Below are positions 27,566 to 40,165 of a stretch of 64,000 nucleotides of DNA, one piece after another. The stretch's first letter is position 1, and each line of letters opens with the position of its first letter. This DNA is from CAIWHR01 sp963713275. GTDB taxonomy: Bacteria > Pseudomonadota > Gammaproteobacteria > Burkholderiales > Casimicrobiaceae. Below the pieces are notes generated by a model, which saw nothing but the letters and a program-made list of their open reading frames with translations, did not search any database and was not told the origin of the DNA. The stretch spans positions 72,790-136,789 of the forward strand of contig CAVQLG010000016.1 in assembly GCA_963713275.1 (NCBI GenBank), in the 5' to 3' direction. Both the position numbers and the translations under genes were made by a program.

Positions 27566-28003
27566 TCAGCTGCTGCGCGGCTTGCGGTGCGGGCAACCGG
27601 GCTTGACGCACTCGGCGTAGAGGTAGAGCGCGTGTTCGCGGATCTCGAAGCCGCGGTCCCGGGCGATCCGCTGCTGCCGCTTTTCGATGTCCGGATCGTA
27701 GAACTCCTCGACCCGCCCGCACTGCATGCAGACGAGGTGATCGTGGTGCTGGCCCTCGTTCACCTCGAAGACCGCCTTGCCCGACTCGAAATGGTGGCGC
27801 ACCAGAAGCCCGGCCTGCTCGAACTGGGTGAGCACGCGGTAGATCGTCGCGAGCCCGATGTCGAGGCCCTCGGACAGCAGTTGGCGATAGACGTCCTCCG
27901 CGGTCATGTGCCGCAGCTTCGAGGTGCCGAAGAGGTTGATGATCTTGAGCCGAGGCAGCGTGGCCTTGAGGCCGGCGTTCTTGAGGTTGTCGGACGAGGT
28001 CAT
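27566..28003 (-). CDS. fur: Ferric uptake regulator Fur
   Basis: 145-residue metal-dependent repressor of iron uptake genes. The winged-helix domain (LKNAGLKATLPRLKIINLF, then HMTAEDVYRQLLSEGLDIGLATIYRVLTQFEQAGLL) is followed by the metal-binding dimerisation domain (EVNEGQHHDHLVCMQCGRVEEF) and a second Cys pair (CVKPGCPH) near the end. All are typical of Fur. It is divergent from bamE, the usual proteobacterial arrangement. The short spacer holds ATAAT-5-ATTAT (28066-28080), which resembles half of a Fur box, so autoregulation is plausible. Confidence 0.97.
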   Translation of the reverse strand: MTSSDNLKNAGLKATLPRLKIINLFGTSKLRHMTAEDVYRQLLSEGLDIGLATIYRVLTQFEQAGLLVRHHFESGKAVFEVNEGQHHDHLVCMQCGRVEEFYDPDIEKRQQRIARDRGFEIREHALYLYAECVKPGCPHRKPRSS

Positions 28004-28064
28004 CAGCGGAGCAGGGCTTCTCGCGCGGGTGGCGGGGGGTGGCGGGACGGCAACTCGGCGAGGC

Positions 28065-28080
28065 TATAATAACCAATTAT
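28065..28080. promoter_or_regulatory. Shared fur/bamE control region
   Basis: A perfect TATAAT (28065-28070) points to bamE. On the other strand TATTAT (28071-28066) points to fur. Arms ATAAT and ATTAT around AACCA form a palindrome over both, reminiscent of a Fur site. No good -35 box was found for either direction. Confidence 0.45.
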
Positions 28081-28126
28081 CCGCAAAGCGGACCCTGAGC
28101 GGACGCTGTCCAGCCGGAACCTCCCC

Positions 28127-28612
28127 TTGGCTTCCCGATCACCATCGCTCCACGCTCGCGCGGCGCCGCTGCTGGCGGTCGTCGTGGCGGGGGCGCTCGC
28201 GTCCGGCTGCGCCACCGTCGAGAGCTACCTGCCGACGATGCGCTCGCTCGGCGTCTACAAGCTCGACATCAATCAAGGCAACTACCTGACGCAGGACATG
28301 GTCGCCAAGCTGAAGGAGGGCCAGACCCGGTCGCAGGTGCGAGCGATCCTCGGCACGCCGCTCGTCACCTCGGCGTTTCGCGACGACCGGTGGGACTACG
28401 TCTACGAGTACACGCGGCAGGGTCGCCTCGTCGAGCACCGGGCGTTCACCGTCTACTTCGTCGGCGACAATCTCGCGCGCTGGGAGGGGGACGAAATGCC
28501 GCCTTCGGTGGCGGACTTGAACCGTGCTGCAGCCGACCGTTCCCTGGGACAGGCCGCGGGGGGCGGGGACCCCGGGATGTTCGATTGGCTGTTCGGCATC
28601 TTCCGGCGCTGA
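28127..28612 (+). CDS. bamE: Outer membrane assembly lipoprotein BamE (OmlA/SmpA)
   Basis: 161-residue lipoprotein component of the BAM complex that inserts outer-membrane proteins. It begins with TTG. The lipobox is ALASGC with the lipidated Cys near residue 28. The BamE domain is clear: YKLDINQGNYLTQDMVAKLKEGQTRSQVRAILGTPL, then FRDDRWDYVYEYTRQG, EHRAFTVYF and DNLARWEGDEMP. It precedes dapB by one base. Confidence 0.95.
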   Translation: MASRSPSLHARAAPLLAVVVAGALASGCATVESYLPTMRSLGVYKLDINQGNYLTQDMVAKLKEGQTRSQVRAILGTPLVTSAFRDDRWDYVYEYTRQGRLVEHRAFTVYFVGDNLARWEGDEMPPSVADLNRAAADRSLGQAAGGGDPGMFDWLFGIFRR

Positions 28613-28613
28613 C

Positions 28614-29456
28614 ATGAACGCGACCCCCCCAGCGAGTCAGGGCGCGGTGCGCGTCGCCATCGCCGGCGCCGGCGGCAGGATGGGACAGGCGCTCATCGCG
28701 GCCACGCTCGCCGATCCTGCGCTCACGCTCGTGGCGGCGACCGACGTCGCGGCGAGCGCGTGCCTGGGCGGGGACGCGGGGGCGCCGGCAGGGCGCCAGA
28801 CCGGCATCGCGGTGACGTCCGACGTGGACGCGGCCGTGCGCGCGGCCGAAGTGCTCATCGACTTCACTCGGCCCGAGGGCACGATGGCGCACCTTGCCGC
28901 CTGTGTGGCCTCCGGCTGTGCCATGGTGATCGGGACCACCGGATTGTCGACCGAGCAGAAGGCGGCGATCGCGGCCGCGGCGGCGAGGATTCCGGTGGTC
29001 CTCGCGCCGAACATGAGCGTGGGCGTCAACGTCGTGCTCGACCTCGTCGAGGCCGCGGCCCGGTCGCTCGGCCCCGGCTACGATGTCGAGATCGTGGAGA
29101 TGCACCATCGGCACAAGATCGACGCGCCTTCCGGCACGGCGCTGGGCCTCGGCGAGGCCGCCGCACGAGGCGCCGGCCGCGCGCTGGCGGAATGCGCGGT
29201 CTACGCACGGGAAGGCGTGACCGGTGAGCGCGTGCCCGGGACCATCGGTTTCGCGGCGCTGCGCGGTGGCGACGTGGTTGGCGAGCACACGGTCATCTTC
29301 GCCGGCAGCGGCGAACGGGTCGAGATCGCGCACCGGGCGACGTCGCGCCAGAACTTCGCCGGAGGTGCGCTGCGGGCGGCGCGTTACGTCGCCGGGCTCA
29401 GGGCGGCCGGGCAGCCGCGGCTCGCCACGATGAAGGACGTGCTCGGGTTGGCCTGA
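28614..29456 (+). CDS. dapB: 4-hydroxy-tetrahydrodipicolinate reductase
   Basis: 280-residue enzyme of lysine and diaminopimelate synthesis, NAD(P)H-dependent. The nucleotide-binding motif is VAIAGAGGRMGQALI, followed by LIDFTRPEGTMAHL, VIGTTGLS, APNMSVGVNVVLDL, the catalytic EMHHRHKIDAPSGTAL (His pair and Lys) and the C-terminal HRATSRQNFAGGALRAARYV. The ATG at 28614 immediately follows the bamE stop, so the two are probably co-transcribed. Confidence 0.97.
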   Translation: MNATPPASQGAVRVAIAGAGGRMGQALIAATLADPALTLVAATDVAASACLGGDAGAPAGRQTGIAVTSDVDAAVRAAEVLIDFTRPEGTMAHLAACVASGCAMVIGTTGLSTEQKAAIAAAAARIPVVLAPNMSVGVNVVLDLVEAAARSLGPGYDVEIVEMHHRHKIDAPSGTALGLGEAAARGAGRALAECAVYAREGVTGERVPGTIGFAALRGGDVVGEHTVIFAGSGERVEIAHRATSRQNFAGGALRAARYVAGLRAAGQPRLATMKDVLGLA

Positions 29457-29495
29457 AGCGCGCCCCGCCGTCCGGCCCGGCCGGCGGGCCCGGAA

Positions 29496-29524
29496 TTGCC
29501 CGGCCCCTTGGCGGCCGGTATAAT
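29496..29524 (+). promoter_or_regulatory. carAB promoter
   Basis: TTGCCC (29496-29501), 17-base spacer, TATAAT (29519-29524). A strong sigma-70 match. The leader to the carA ATG is about 115 bases and starts with a large hairpin. Confidence 0.7.
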
Positions 29525-29533
29525 CGGGGGCCT

Positions 29534-29576
29534 CGAAGCGGGAACGAACCCCATGCAGGCGGACGTTCCCGCTTCG
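29534..29576 (+). promoter_or_regulatory. Hairpin at the 5' end of the carA leader
   Basis: CGAAGCGGGAACG (29534-29546) is perfectly complementary to 29564-29576, leaving a 17-base loop (AACCCCATGCAGGCGGA). The structure begins within a few bases of the predicted transcription start. It is not followed by a T tract. It could stabilise the message or take part in pyrimidine-dependent control. No known riboswitch class was recognised. Confidence 0.55.
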
Positions 29577-29646
29577 CACGTCCGCCTCCGCATTCGACCT
29601 GCGGACGGCGTTTCCCGACCGGCGCCAACGTCACGCTCCACTCGCC

Positions 29647-30831
<1,185 letters not shown>

Positions 30832-30876
30832 TCCCCGCGCCGCCGGCGCGGCGCGCCCCGAGGCCCGCACCCACTC

Positions 30877-34101
<3,225 letters not shown>

Positions 34102-34192
34102 CGCTCTGCGCCCTCGCCATCGCCGAGACGGCCGGAGGCTTGGAGCGCGGGGGGCGAGCGCTCGTGCCGTGCCTTTCCAGAGGGGTGTATCG

Positions 34193-34684
34193 ATGGGACG
34201 ATCGACGACGAAGTACCCGATGACCGTTCGCGGCGCCGAGCGCCTCAAGGCCGAGCTGCACCGCCTGAAGACCGTGGAGCGGCCGGCGGTGATCCAAGCC
34301 ATCGCCGAGGCGAGATTGCATGGCGACCTCTCCGAGAACGCGGACTACGACGCGGCCAAGGAGCGGCAGGGCTTCATCGAGGGGCGCATCGCGGACATCG
34401 AGGCCAGGCTTGCCCACGCACAGGTCATCAACCCCGCCGACATCTACGATCACGAGGGGCGCATCGTCTTCGGCGCGACGGTGGAGCTCGCGGACGCCGT
34501 GACGGGAGACACCGTGTCCTATCAGATCGTCGGTGACGACGAGGCCGACATCAAGCTCGGCAAGATCTCGGTCAGCTCGCCGATCGCCCGGGCGCTCATC
34601 GGCAAGTCAGAAGGCGATACGGCCGAAGTGCAGGCGCCCGCCGGCGTGCGCGAGTACGAAGTGCTCGTCGTTCGGTATATCTGA
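34193..34684 (+). CDS. greA: Transcription elongation factor GreA
   Basis: 163-residue factor that rescues backtracked RNA polymerase by stimulating transcript cleavage. The N-terminal coiled coil (YPMTVRGAERLKAELHRLKTVERPAVIQAIAEAR) carries the catalytic acidic tip in LHGDLSENADYDAAKE, then FIEGRIADIEARL. The C-terminal FKBP-like domain ends VREYEVLVVRYI. The ATG at 34193 lies near AGGGG. An ATG at 34220 would also give a plausible protein. It sits downstream of carB in an order common to betaproteobacteria. Confidence 0.97.
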   Translation: MGRSTTKYPMTVRGAERLKAELHRLKTVERPAVIQAIAEARLHGDLSENADYDAAKERQGFIEGRIADIEARLAHAQVINPADIYDHEGRIVFGATVELADAVTGDTVSYQIVGDDEADIKLGKISVSSPIARALIGKSEGDTAEVQAPAGVREYEVLVVRYI

Positions 34685-34749
34685 GAACCTGCGGGCGGAT
34701 CCGGCGCGCGCGCGGTCCGGCTCGCGCGCGACGGGTGCTTCGCCGTCGC

Positions 34750-35253
34750 TCAGACCGTGCGGCGGCGACGGTTCGTCGCCGCGGCGCGGCGACCCTGGGC
34801 CGGCGATCGCGGTGCCTCCCGCGGCTGGCGCGGCGCGGACTTGCCAGCCGCTGGGCGGGCGCGCGTCGCGGCTGCCGTCCGGCCGCCAACGCCGAGTTGC
34901 GGCGGCGAGGCCGCCGCTCGGCGGCGTGAGGCGTTCGACTTGTGGGCGACAGCCTTGGCGGCGCTGGCGCGAGCGTCGGTCTCGGGCTTCGGCCGCCAGA
35001 CGATCAGCAGTCTGCCCAGGTGCTGGACGGCCGCGGCGTCCAGCCTGGCGCAGATGCGCGCCAGCGCCTCCGCGCGCTGCGCGCGCTCGCCGGTGGCGAC
35101 GCGAATCTTCACGAGTTCGTGTGCCTGCAGGCTGACGTCGATCTCGTTCAACACCGCCGGCGTGAGCCCGCGGTGGCCGACGATCACGACCGGATGCAGC
35201 GCGTGCGCCCTCGCCCGTAGCGTGCGCTTCTCGGCCGGGGTGAGCAATTTCAT
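34750..35253 (-). CDS. yhbY: YhbY-family ribosome-associated RNA-binding protein with long basic tail
   Basis: 167-residue protein. Residues 1-96 are a complete CRS1/YhbY RNA-binding domain (LTPAEKRTLRARAHALHPVVIVGHRGLTPAVLNEIDVSLQAHELVKIRV, then LGRLLIVWRP). The domain is associated with maturation of the large ribosomal subunit. Residues from about 97 onward form an extra Arg/Ala/Pro-rich tail ending RRAAATNRRRRTV that is absent from the approximately 97-residue E. coli protein. It is convergent with greA. A TAGAAT (35265-35260) sits exactly six bases before the ATG. Confidence 0.93.
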   Translation of the reverse strand: MKLLTPAEKRTLRARAHALHPVVIVGHRGLTPAVLNEIDVSLQAHELVKIRVATGERAQRAEALARICARLDAAAVQHLGRLLIVWRPKPETDARASAAKAVAHKSNASRRRAAASPPQLGVGGRTAAATRARPAAGKSAPRQPREAPRSPAQGRRAAATNRRRRTV

Positions 35254-35259
35254 GCTGCC

Positions 35260-35265
35260 ATTCTA
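35260..35265 (-). promoter_or_regulatory. -10 box abutting yhbY
   Basis: TAGAAT on the minus strand is followed by six bases (GGCAGC) and the yhbY ATG. No clear -35 box at the expected distance. This suggests a leaderless message. Confidence 0.4.
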
Positions 35266-35400
35266 CCGTGCCGGTGCCGCCCGCCTGCGCACCGCCGCCA
35301 CAGGCGGGAATGTGATGGGCGACTTGTCATCAACACGCCCGTTCGACGGTTGGGCTTTCGCAAACTGCTGAATCAAGGGAACATTAGCGGTGACTGCATG

Positions 35401-35430
35401 GCGAAATCCCCGCGTCGACAGGGATTTCGC
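35401..35430. repeat. 10-bp perfect inverted repeat between yhbY and the next gene
   Basis: GCGAAATCCC (35401-35410) and GGGATTTCGC (35421-35430) with a ten-base loop. No T tract. It could be an operator for either divergent gene. The rest of the 267-bp spacer holds nothing recognised. Confidence 0.45.
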
Positions 35431-35520
35431 GGGCCGTCGACCCTCTCGATTACCATGCGGTGGAGGAACGGCCGGCAGCGGCCGGCGCGTTCATCCCCGT
35501 CGCCCTCGCCTGACGCGCGC

Positions 35521-36222
35521 ATGCCCCTCGTCGGCTTCAAGCCTAACAAGGCTCGCCTCATCGTCCAGCAGGAGAACGCGACGGTGCTGGTGATGCGGAT
35601 CGCCACGGCGCGCGACGAGGACGTCCTGCTGGCGAGCGGGGGGAGTCTGCAGGGCCTGGTGGGCGTGTTGCGCATCCGCGAATGCAGCGACCCGCGCCGC
35701 GCCAGGGCCGCCCGTGCGACCGGGTCGATCGTCTTCATCCCGGGGACCGATGCGGGAACCGGCGTGCGTCCCGCCCGGTTCCAGATCAACTTCGCGATGG
35801 CCAGCGAGAAGTTCGCAACGGTCATGCGGCTGGTGGCCGCGGGGCGACTCCCGGCCAAGTTCTTCGTCGACGTGTCGAGCCGGCCGGGAGCGCTCGGCGC
35901 GCGCAGCTTCGGCTACGTGTCCCGTTCCGGTCGCCAGGTGAAGTTCTGGGATACGACGCGGCACCGGCTGCTGCCGGTGACGAGCTACGCGATGATCCTG
36001 CCGGTCGAACCGCGCGAGGCGGTGCCCGATCCCTGGGACGCGGGCGAAGCGAACCCGACCCTCGCCACGTCGCCGGCGACCAACATGCAGGTCGCCGAGC
36101 TCGCCGATGATCTGCTGGTCTTCCAGAGCGAGACCAAGCACCTTCTCAACGGGCTCGTGATCGCGATCCTCGTGATCTGCCTCCTGATCGGCGCGGTCAA
36201 CCTCTACCCCCTGTTCCGCTGA
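35521..36222 (+). CDS. Uncharacterised membrane-anchored protein
   Basis: 233-residue protein that I cannot assign to a named family. The ATG at 35521 gives MPLVGFKPNKARLIVQQENATVLVMRIATARDEDVLLASGG. The body is a mixed alpha/beta soluble region with stretches such as RFQINFAMASEKFATVMRLVAAGRLPAKFFVDV and VKFWDTTRHRLLPVTSYAMILP. The C-terminus is a single membrane helix (GLVIAILVICLLIGAVNLYPLF). A tail-anchored or bitopic protein exposed on one side of the inner membrane is likely. It precedes rlmE by 86 bp. An upstream in-frame start adds an unlikely Arg/Ser segment. Confidence 0.75.
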   Translation: MPLVGFKPNKARLIVQQENATVLVMRIATARDEDVLLASGGSLQGLVGVLRIRECSDPRRARAARATGSIVFIPGTDAGTGVRPARFQINFAMASEKFATVMRLVAAGRLPAKFFVDVSSRPGALGARSFGYVSRSGRQVKFWDTTRHRLLPVTSYAMILPVEPREAVPDPWDAGEANPTLATSPATNMQVAELADDLLVFQSETKHLLNGLVIAILVICLLIGAVNLYPLFR

Positions 36223-36308
36223 CGGCGCTCGCCGCGACGGTGCATTGACGCGCGGTTCGATTCGACGCATTGTGCGGGCCTGATCCGCCGCTTCGCTTTC
36301 GCATCGCG

Positions 36309-36944
36309 ATGGCATCGCAGCCCAGAAGAAAGCGCTCGTCCGTCAAGGCGTGGCTGCACGAGCACGTCAACGACCACTGGGTCAAGGAAGCGACGCGCCT
36401 CGGGTATCGCTCCCGCGCTGCGTTCAAGCTGCTGGAGCTCGCCGAGCGGGACCGTCTGTTCCGCCCGGGGATCGGCGCGGTCGACCTGGGCGCGGCACCG
36501 GGCAGCTGGACGCAGGTTCTGCGCCGCAGGCTCGGCCCCTCGGCGCGCATCGTGGCGGTCGACATCCTGCCGATGGATCCGGTCGCGGGCGTCGCCTTCG
36601 TCCAGGCGGACTTCCGCGAGGACGCCGGGCTTCGGGCGGTCGAAGCGGCGCTGGGCGGACGCCGGCCGGACCTTGTCCTGTCGGACATGGCCCCCCATCT
36701 TTCGGGCATCGCGTCGGCCGACCAGGCGCGGACGGTGCATCTGGGGGAACTGGCGCTGGAGTTCGCGGCCCAATGGTTGGCCCCGGGTGGGGATCTTGTG
36801 GTCAAGACCTTTCAAGGTGAGGGGTTTGTCGAGTTCCAGCGGTCGGTGCGGCCTTATTTCGAGCGCGTCCACGTGCGCAAGCCGAAGGCGTCCCGCGATC
36901 GCAGTGCCGAGGTCTACGTTGTCGGCAAGGGACGCGCGGGCTAG
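36309..36944 (+). CDS. rlmE: 23S rRNA 2'-O-ribose U2552 methyltransferase RlmE (FtsJ)
   Basis: 211-residue SAM-dependent methyltransferase acting on the A-loop of 23S rRNA. The catalytic K-D-K-E set is visible: Lys in RSRAAFKLLE, Asp in LVLSDMAPHLSG, Lys in DLVVKTFQGEGF and Glu in SRDRSAEVYVVG. The SAM-binding motif is AVDLGAAPGSWTQVL. It lies directly upstream of ftsH, the usual proteobacterial linkage. Confidence 0.97.
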   Translation: MASQPRRKRSSVKAWLHEHVNDHWVKEATRLGYRSRAAFKLLELAERDRLFRPGIGAVDLGAAPGSWTQVLRRRLGPSARIVAVDILPMDPVAGVAFVQADFREDAGLRAVEAALGGRRPDLVLSDMAPHLSGIASADQARTVHLGELALEFAAQWLAPGGDLVVKTFQGEGFVEFQRSVRPYFERVHVRKPKASRDRSAEVYVVGKGRAG

Positions 36945-37098
36945 AGCGTGCCGGCGGCGGGGAGCGTCGGGCGCAGGGACGAAGGGCACGAGGCCACGGT
37001 GCTAGAATGATACGTTTTACCCGGTTCCGGCGCATCGGCGCCACGACCGGCCTTTCGGCGCGCGCGGTGGACCGTGGATTCGCGCCAAGGAGCGACGC

Positions 37099-38985
37099 TT
37101 GAACAACATGCTCAAGAACATCGGAATCTGGCTCGTCATCGGGCTGGTGGTGCTTACCGTCGTGAAGCAGTTCGACTCCCGGCAGTCGACCAAGGAGTCG
37201 GTGCCCTATTCCGAGTTCATGGACAAGGCGCGCACCGGCGCCGTCGAGGCCGCGACCGTCGAGGGGCGCACGATCAAGTGGGTCGGCGCCGACAAGAAGC
37301 GCTACCTCACCTACAGCCCCGGCGACATCTGGATGGTGGGCGATCTCGTGAAGTACGGCGTGAAGGTCGAGGCCAAGCCCGAGGAGGAGCAGAGCTTTCT
37401 CGCGCAGATCTTCATCTCCTGGTTCCCGATGCTGCTGCTGATCGGCGTCTGGGTGTTCTTCATGCGGCAGATGCAAGGCGGCGGGCGTGGGGGCGCGTTC
37501 AGCTTCGGCAAGAGCAAGGCCAAGATGCTCGACGAGTCGAACAATACGGTGACCTTCGCCGACGTTGCGGGCTGCGACGAGGCCAAGGAGGAGGTCGCCG
37601 AGCTGGTCGAGTTCCTGCGCGATCCGTCGAAGTTCCAGAAGCTCGGCGGGCGCATTCCCCGGGGCGTGCTGATGGTGGGCAATCCGGGCACGGGCAAGAC
37701 GCTGCTCGCCAAGGCGATTGCCGGCGAGGCCAAGGTGCCGTTCTTCTCGATCTCCGGCTCCGATTTCGTCGAGATGTTCGTCGGCGTCGGTGCGGCGCGC
37801 GTGCGCGACATGTTCGAGCAGGCGAAGAAGAACGCCCCCTGCATCGTGTTCATCGACGAAATCGACGCGGTCGGCCGCCAGCGCGGCGCCGGCCTGGGCG
37901 GCGGCAACGACGAGCGCGAGCAGACGCTCAATCAGCTGCTGGTGGAGATGGACGGCTTCGAAGGCAACTCGGGCGTCATCGTCATCGCCGCGACCAACCG
38001 CCCGGATGTGCTCGACCCGGCGCTGATGCGGCCCGGTCGCTTCGACCGCCAGGTGGTGGTGCCGCTGCCCGACATCCGCGGCCGCGAGCAGATCCTGCTC
38101 GTCCACATGCGCAAGGTGCCGATGGCGAGCGACGTGAAGGCGGAGATCATCGCCCGCGGCACGCCGGGGTTCTCGGGCGCGGACCTCGCCAACCTCGTCA
38201 ACGAGGCCGCCCTGTTCGCCGCGCGCCGCAGCAAGCGCCTGGTCGACATGGACGACTTCGAGATGGCGAAGGACAAGATCATCATGGGCGCCGAGCGGCG
38301 CTCGATCGTGATGCCCGAAGACGAGCGCCGCAACACCGCGTACCACGAGTCCGGACACGCGATCGTCGCGCGCCTGCTGCCCAAGACCGATCCGGTGCAC
38401 AAGGTGACGATCATCCCGCGCGGGCGCGCGCTGGGCGTGACGATGCAGCTGCCGGTGGCCGATCGCTACAGCATGGACCGCAATCACATGCTCAACGTCA
38501 TCGCCGTCCTGTTCGGCGGGCGGATCGCCGAAGAGCTGTTCATGAACCAGATGACCACCGGCGCGTCGAACGATTTCGAGCGCGCGACCGAGATGGCGCG
38601 CAACATGGTCACGCGCTACGGCATGTCCGATCTGCTGGGGCCGATGGTCTACGCCGAGAACGAGGGCGAGGTCTTCCTCGGCCGCTCGATCACGACGCAC
38701 AAGAACGTTTCCGAGGAGACGATGCGCAAGGTCGACAGCGAGATCCGCAAGATCATCGACCAGCAGTATGCCGTCGCGCGCAAGCTCCTCGAGGACAACC
38801 GCGGCAAGGTCGAGGCGATGGCGGCCGCGCTGCTCGAGCTCGAGACCATCGACGCCGACCAGATCGACGACATCATGGCCGGCAGGCCGCCGCGCCCCCC
38901 CAAGCCCGCCGCGACCGGCGGCGGTTCGTCGGCGCCCGGTTCGACGCCCGGCCCGGAGGCGGCGCCGTCGGCCAACCCGGCCTGA
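37099..38985 (+). CDS. ftsH: ATP-dependent zinc metalloprotease FtsH
   Basis: 628-residue inner-membrane AAA+ protease that degrades misfolded membrane proteins and regulatory substrates. Two N-terminal membrane helices (IGIWLVIGLVVLTVV and MLLLIGVWVFFM) flank a periplasmic domain. The AAA module has Walker A GNPGTGKT near residue 194, Walker B IVFIDEIDAVG and the second region of homology ATNRPDVLDPALMRPGRFDR. The zinc site HESGH is near residue 416. The C-terminal Pro/Ser/Ala tail is typical. The start is TTG with AAGGAG six bases upstream. An ATG nine bases further on is possible. A TAGAAT (37003-37008) may be the promoter -10. Confidence 0.98.
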   Translation: MNNMLKNIGIWLVIGLVVLTVVKQFDSRQSTKESVPYSEFMDKARTGAVEAATVEGRTIKWVGADKKRYLTYSPGDIWMVGDLVKYGVKVEAKPEEEQSFLAQIFISWFPMLLLIGVWVFFMRQMQGGGRGGAFSFGKSKAKMLDESNNTVTFADVAGCDEAKEEVAELVEFLRDPSKFQKLGGRIPRGVLMVGNPGTGKTLLAKAIAGEAKVPFFSISGSDFVEMFVGVGAARVRDMFEQAKKNAPCIVFIDEIDAVGRQRGAGLGGGNDEREQTLNQLLVEMDGFEGNSGVIVIAATNRPDVLDPALMRPGRFDRQVVVPLPDIRGREQILLVHMRKVPMASDVKAEIIARGTPGFSGADLANLVNEAALFAARRSKRLVDMDDFEMAKDKIIMGAERRSIVMPEDERRNTAYHESGHAIVARLLPKTDPVHKVTIIPRGRALGVTMQLPVADRYSMDRNHMLNVIAVLFGGRIAEELFMNQMTTGASNDFERATEMARNMVTRYGMSDLLGPMVYAENEGEVFLGRSITTHKNVSEETMRKVDSEIRKIIDQQYAVARKLLEDNRGKVEAMAAALLELETIDADQIDDIMAGRPPRPPKPAATGGGSSAPGSTPGPEAAPSANPA

Positions 38986-39071
38986 GCGGTGCGCTCGTTG
39001 GGCCGGGCGAGCGCTCCGCCGCACGGCGAATGCGGCGGGTGCCCCGGACCGCGGCCAAGAGGACGGCGGCA

Positions 39072-39959
39072 GTGAGGGCCGATCGCATCCTGCGCTGCGG
39101 CGCGCACGCCCTCGATCTCGCGCGGCCGCGGATCATGGGCGTGCTCAACGTCACGCCGAACTCGTTCTCGGACGGCGGACGCTACTTCAATCCGGCGCGC
39201 GCGCTGGATCACGCGCGCCGCATGGTCGGCGAAGGCGCGGACCTGGTCGACATCGGCGGTGAATCCACGCGTCCCGGGTCGCTGCCCGTCGACGAGGCGG
39301 AGGAGCTCGCGCGCGTGATCCCGCTGGTCGAGGCGCTCGCTGCTGAAGGTGTGGCGGTGTCCGTCGACACGCGCAAGCCGGGCGTGATGCGCGCGGCGCT
39401 GGCCGCCGGCGCCGCCATGGTCAACGACGTCTGCGCGCTCCGGGCCCCCGGCGCGATCGAGGCGCTGGCCGCGAGCGACGCCGGCGTGTGCCTGATGCAC
39501 ATGCAGGGCGAGCCGCGGACGATGCAGCACGCGCCCGCCTATGGCGACGTGGTCGCGGACGTGCGCGCTTTCCTGCTCGCGCGCGCGGCAGCGTGCGAGG
39601 CCGCCGGCATCGCGCGGGAGCGCATCGTCCTCGATCCGGGGTTTGGCTTCGGCAAGACGCTCGCGCACAATCTCGCCCTGCTCGCGCATCTCGACGCGCT
39701 GACCGCCGCGCCGTATCCGGTCCTGGTCGGGCTGTCGCGGAAGTCGTCCCTCGGGGAGATCACCGGCCGCCCCCCGGACGAGCGGCTGGCGGCGAGCCTG
39801 GCGGCCGCGCTCGCTGCGGTCTCCCGCGGGGCGGCGCTGCTGCGCGTACACGACGTCCGGGAGAGCGTGGATGCGCTCAAGGTCTGGCAGGCCGTCGACG
39901 CGGCGGCCCTGGGCGCAGGACGGCGCGGCGAGCAACTCGGGACCACGCCTTGCGCGTGA
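39072..39959 (+). CDS. folP: Dihydropteroate synthase
   Basis: 295-residue enzyme joining p-aminobenzoate to the pterin pyrophosphate in folate synthesis, the target of sulfonamides. Signatures are PRIMGVLNVTPNSFSDGG, VDIGGESTRPGS, VSVDTRKPGVMRAAL, VLDPGFGFGKTLAHN and VLVGLSRKSSLG. The GTG at 39072 is chosen. A GTG 27 bases earlier would add nine residues. It follows ftsH by 86 bp and precedes glmM. Confidence 0.96.
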   Translation: MRADRILRCGAHALDLARPRIMGVLNVTPNSFSDGGRYFNPARALDHARRMVGEGADLVDIGGESTRPGSLPVDEAEELARVIPLVEALAAEGVAVSVDTRKPGVMRAALAAGAAMVNDVCALRAPGAIEALAASDAGVCLMHMQGEPRTMQHAPAYGDVVADVRAFLLARAAACEAAGIARERIVLDPGFGFGKTLAHNLALLAHLDALTAAPYPVLVGLSRKSSLGEITGRPPDERLAASLAAALAAVSRGAALLRVHDVRESVDALKVWQAVDAAALGAGRRGEQLGTTPCA

Positions 39960-40165
39960 ACGCTGGCAGGCGCACGCGAACCATGCGCAGCGTCTTCGGC
40001 CGCCGCTGCCGGCCTGCCGGGTTGACGGCAGGCTGTTCGCGCGATGACTGGCATGCAAGATGCATCCACGATCCCGGCGCGCCCCGCCGGGGCGACTTCG
40101 TCGCGCTTGCCCCTGTTGACAACCACCCGGCACTCGGGCCGAACCCTTCCATTTTGGTGACACGC

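Noticed and set aside
36802..39024. 740-codon minus-strand frame opposite ftsH
   Set aside because: Shadow with His/Asp/Arg composition. FtsH is unambiguous.
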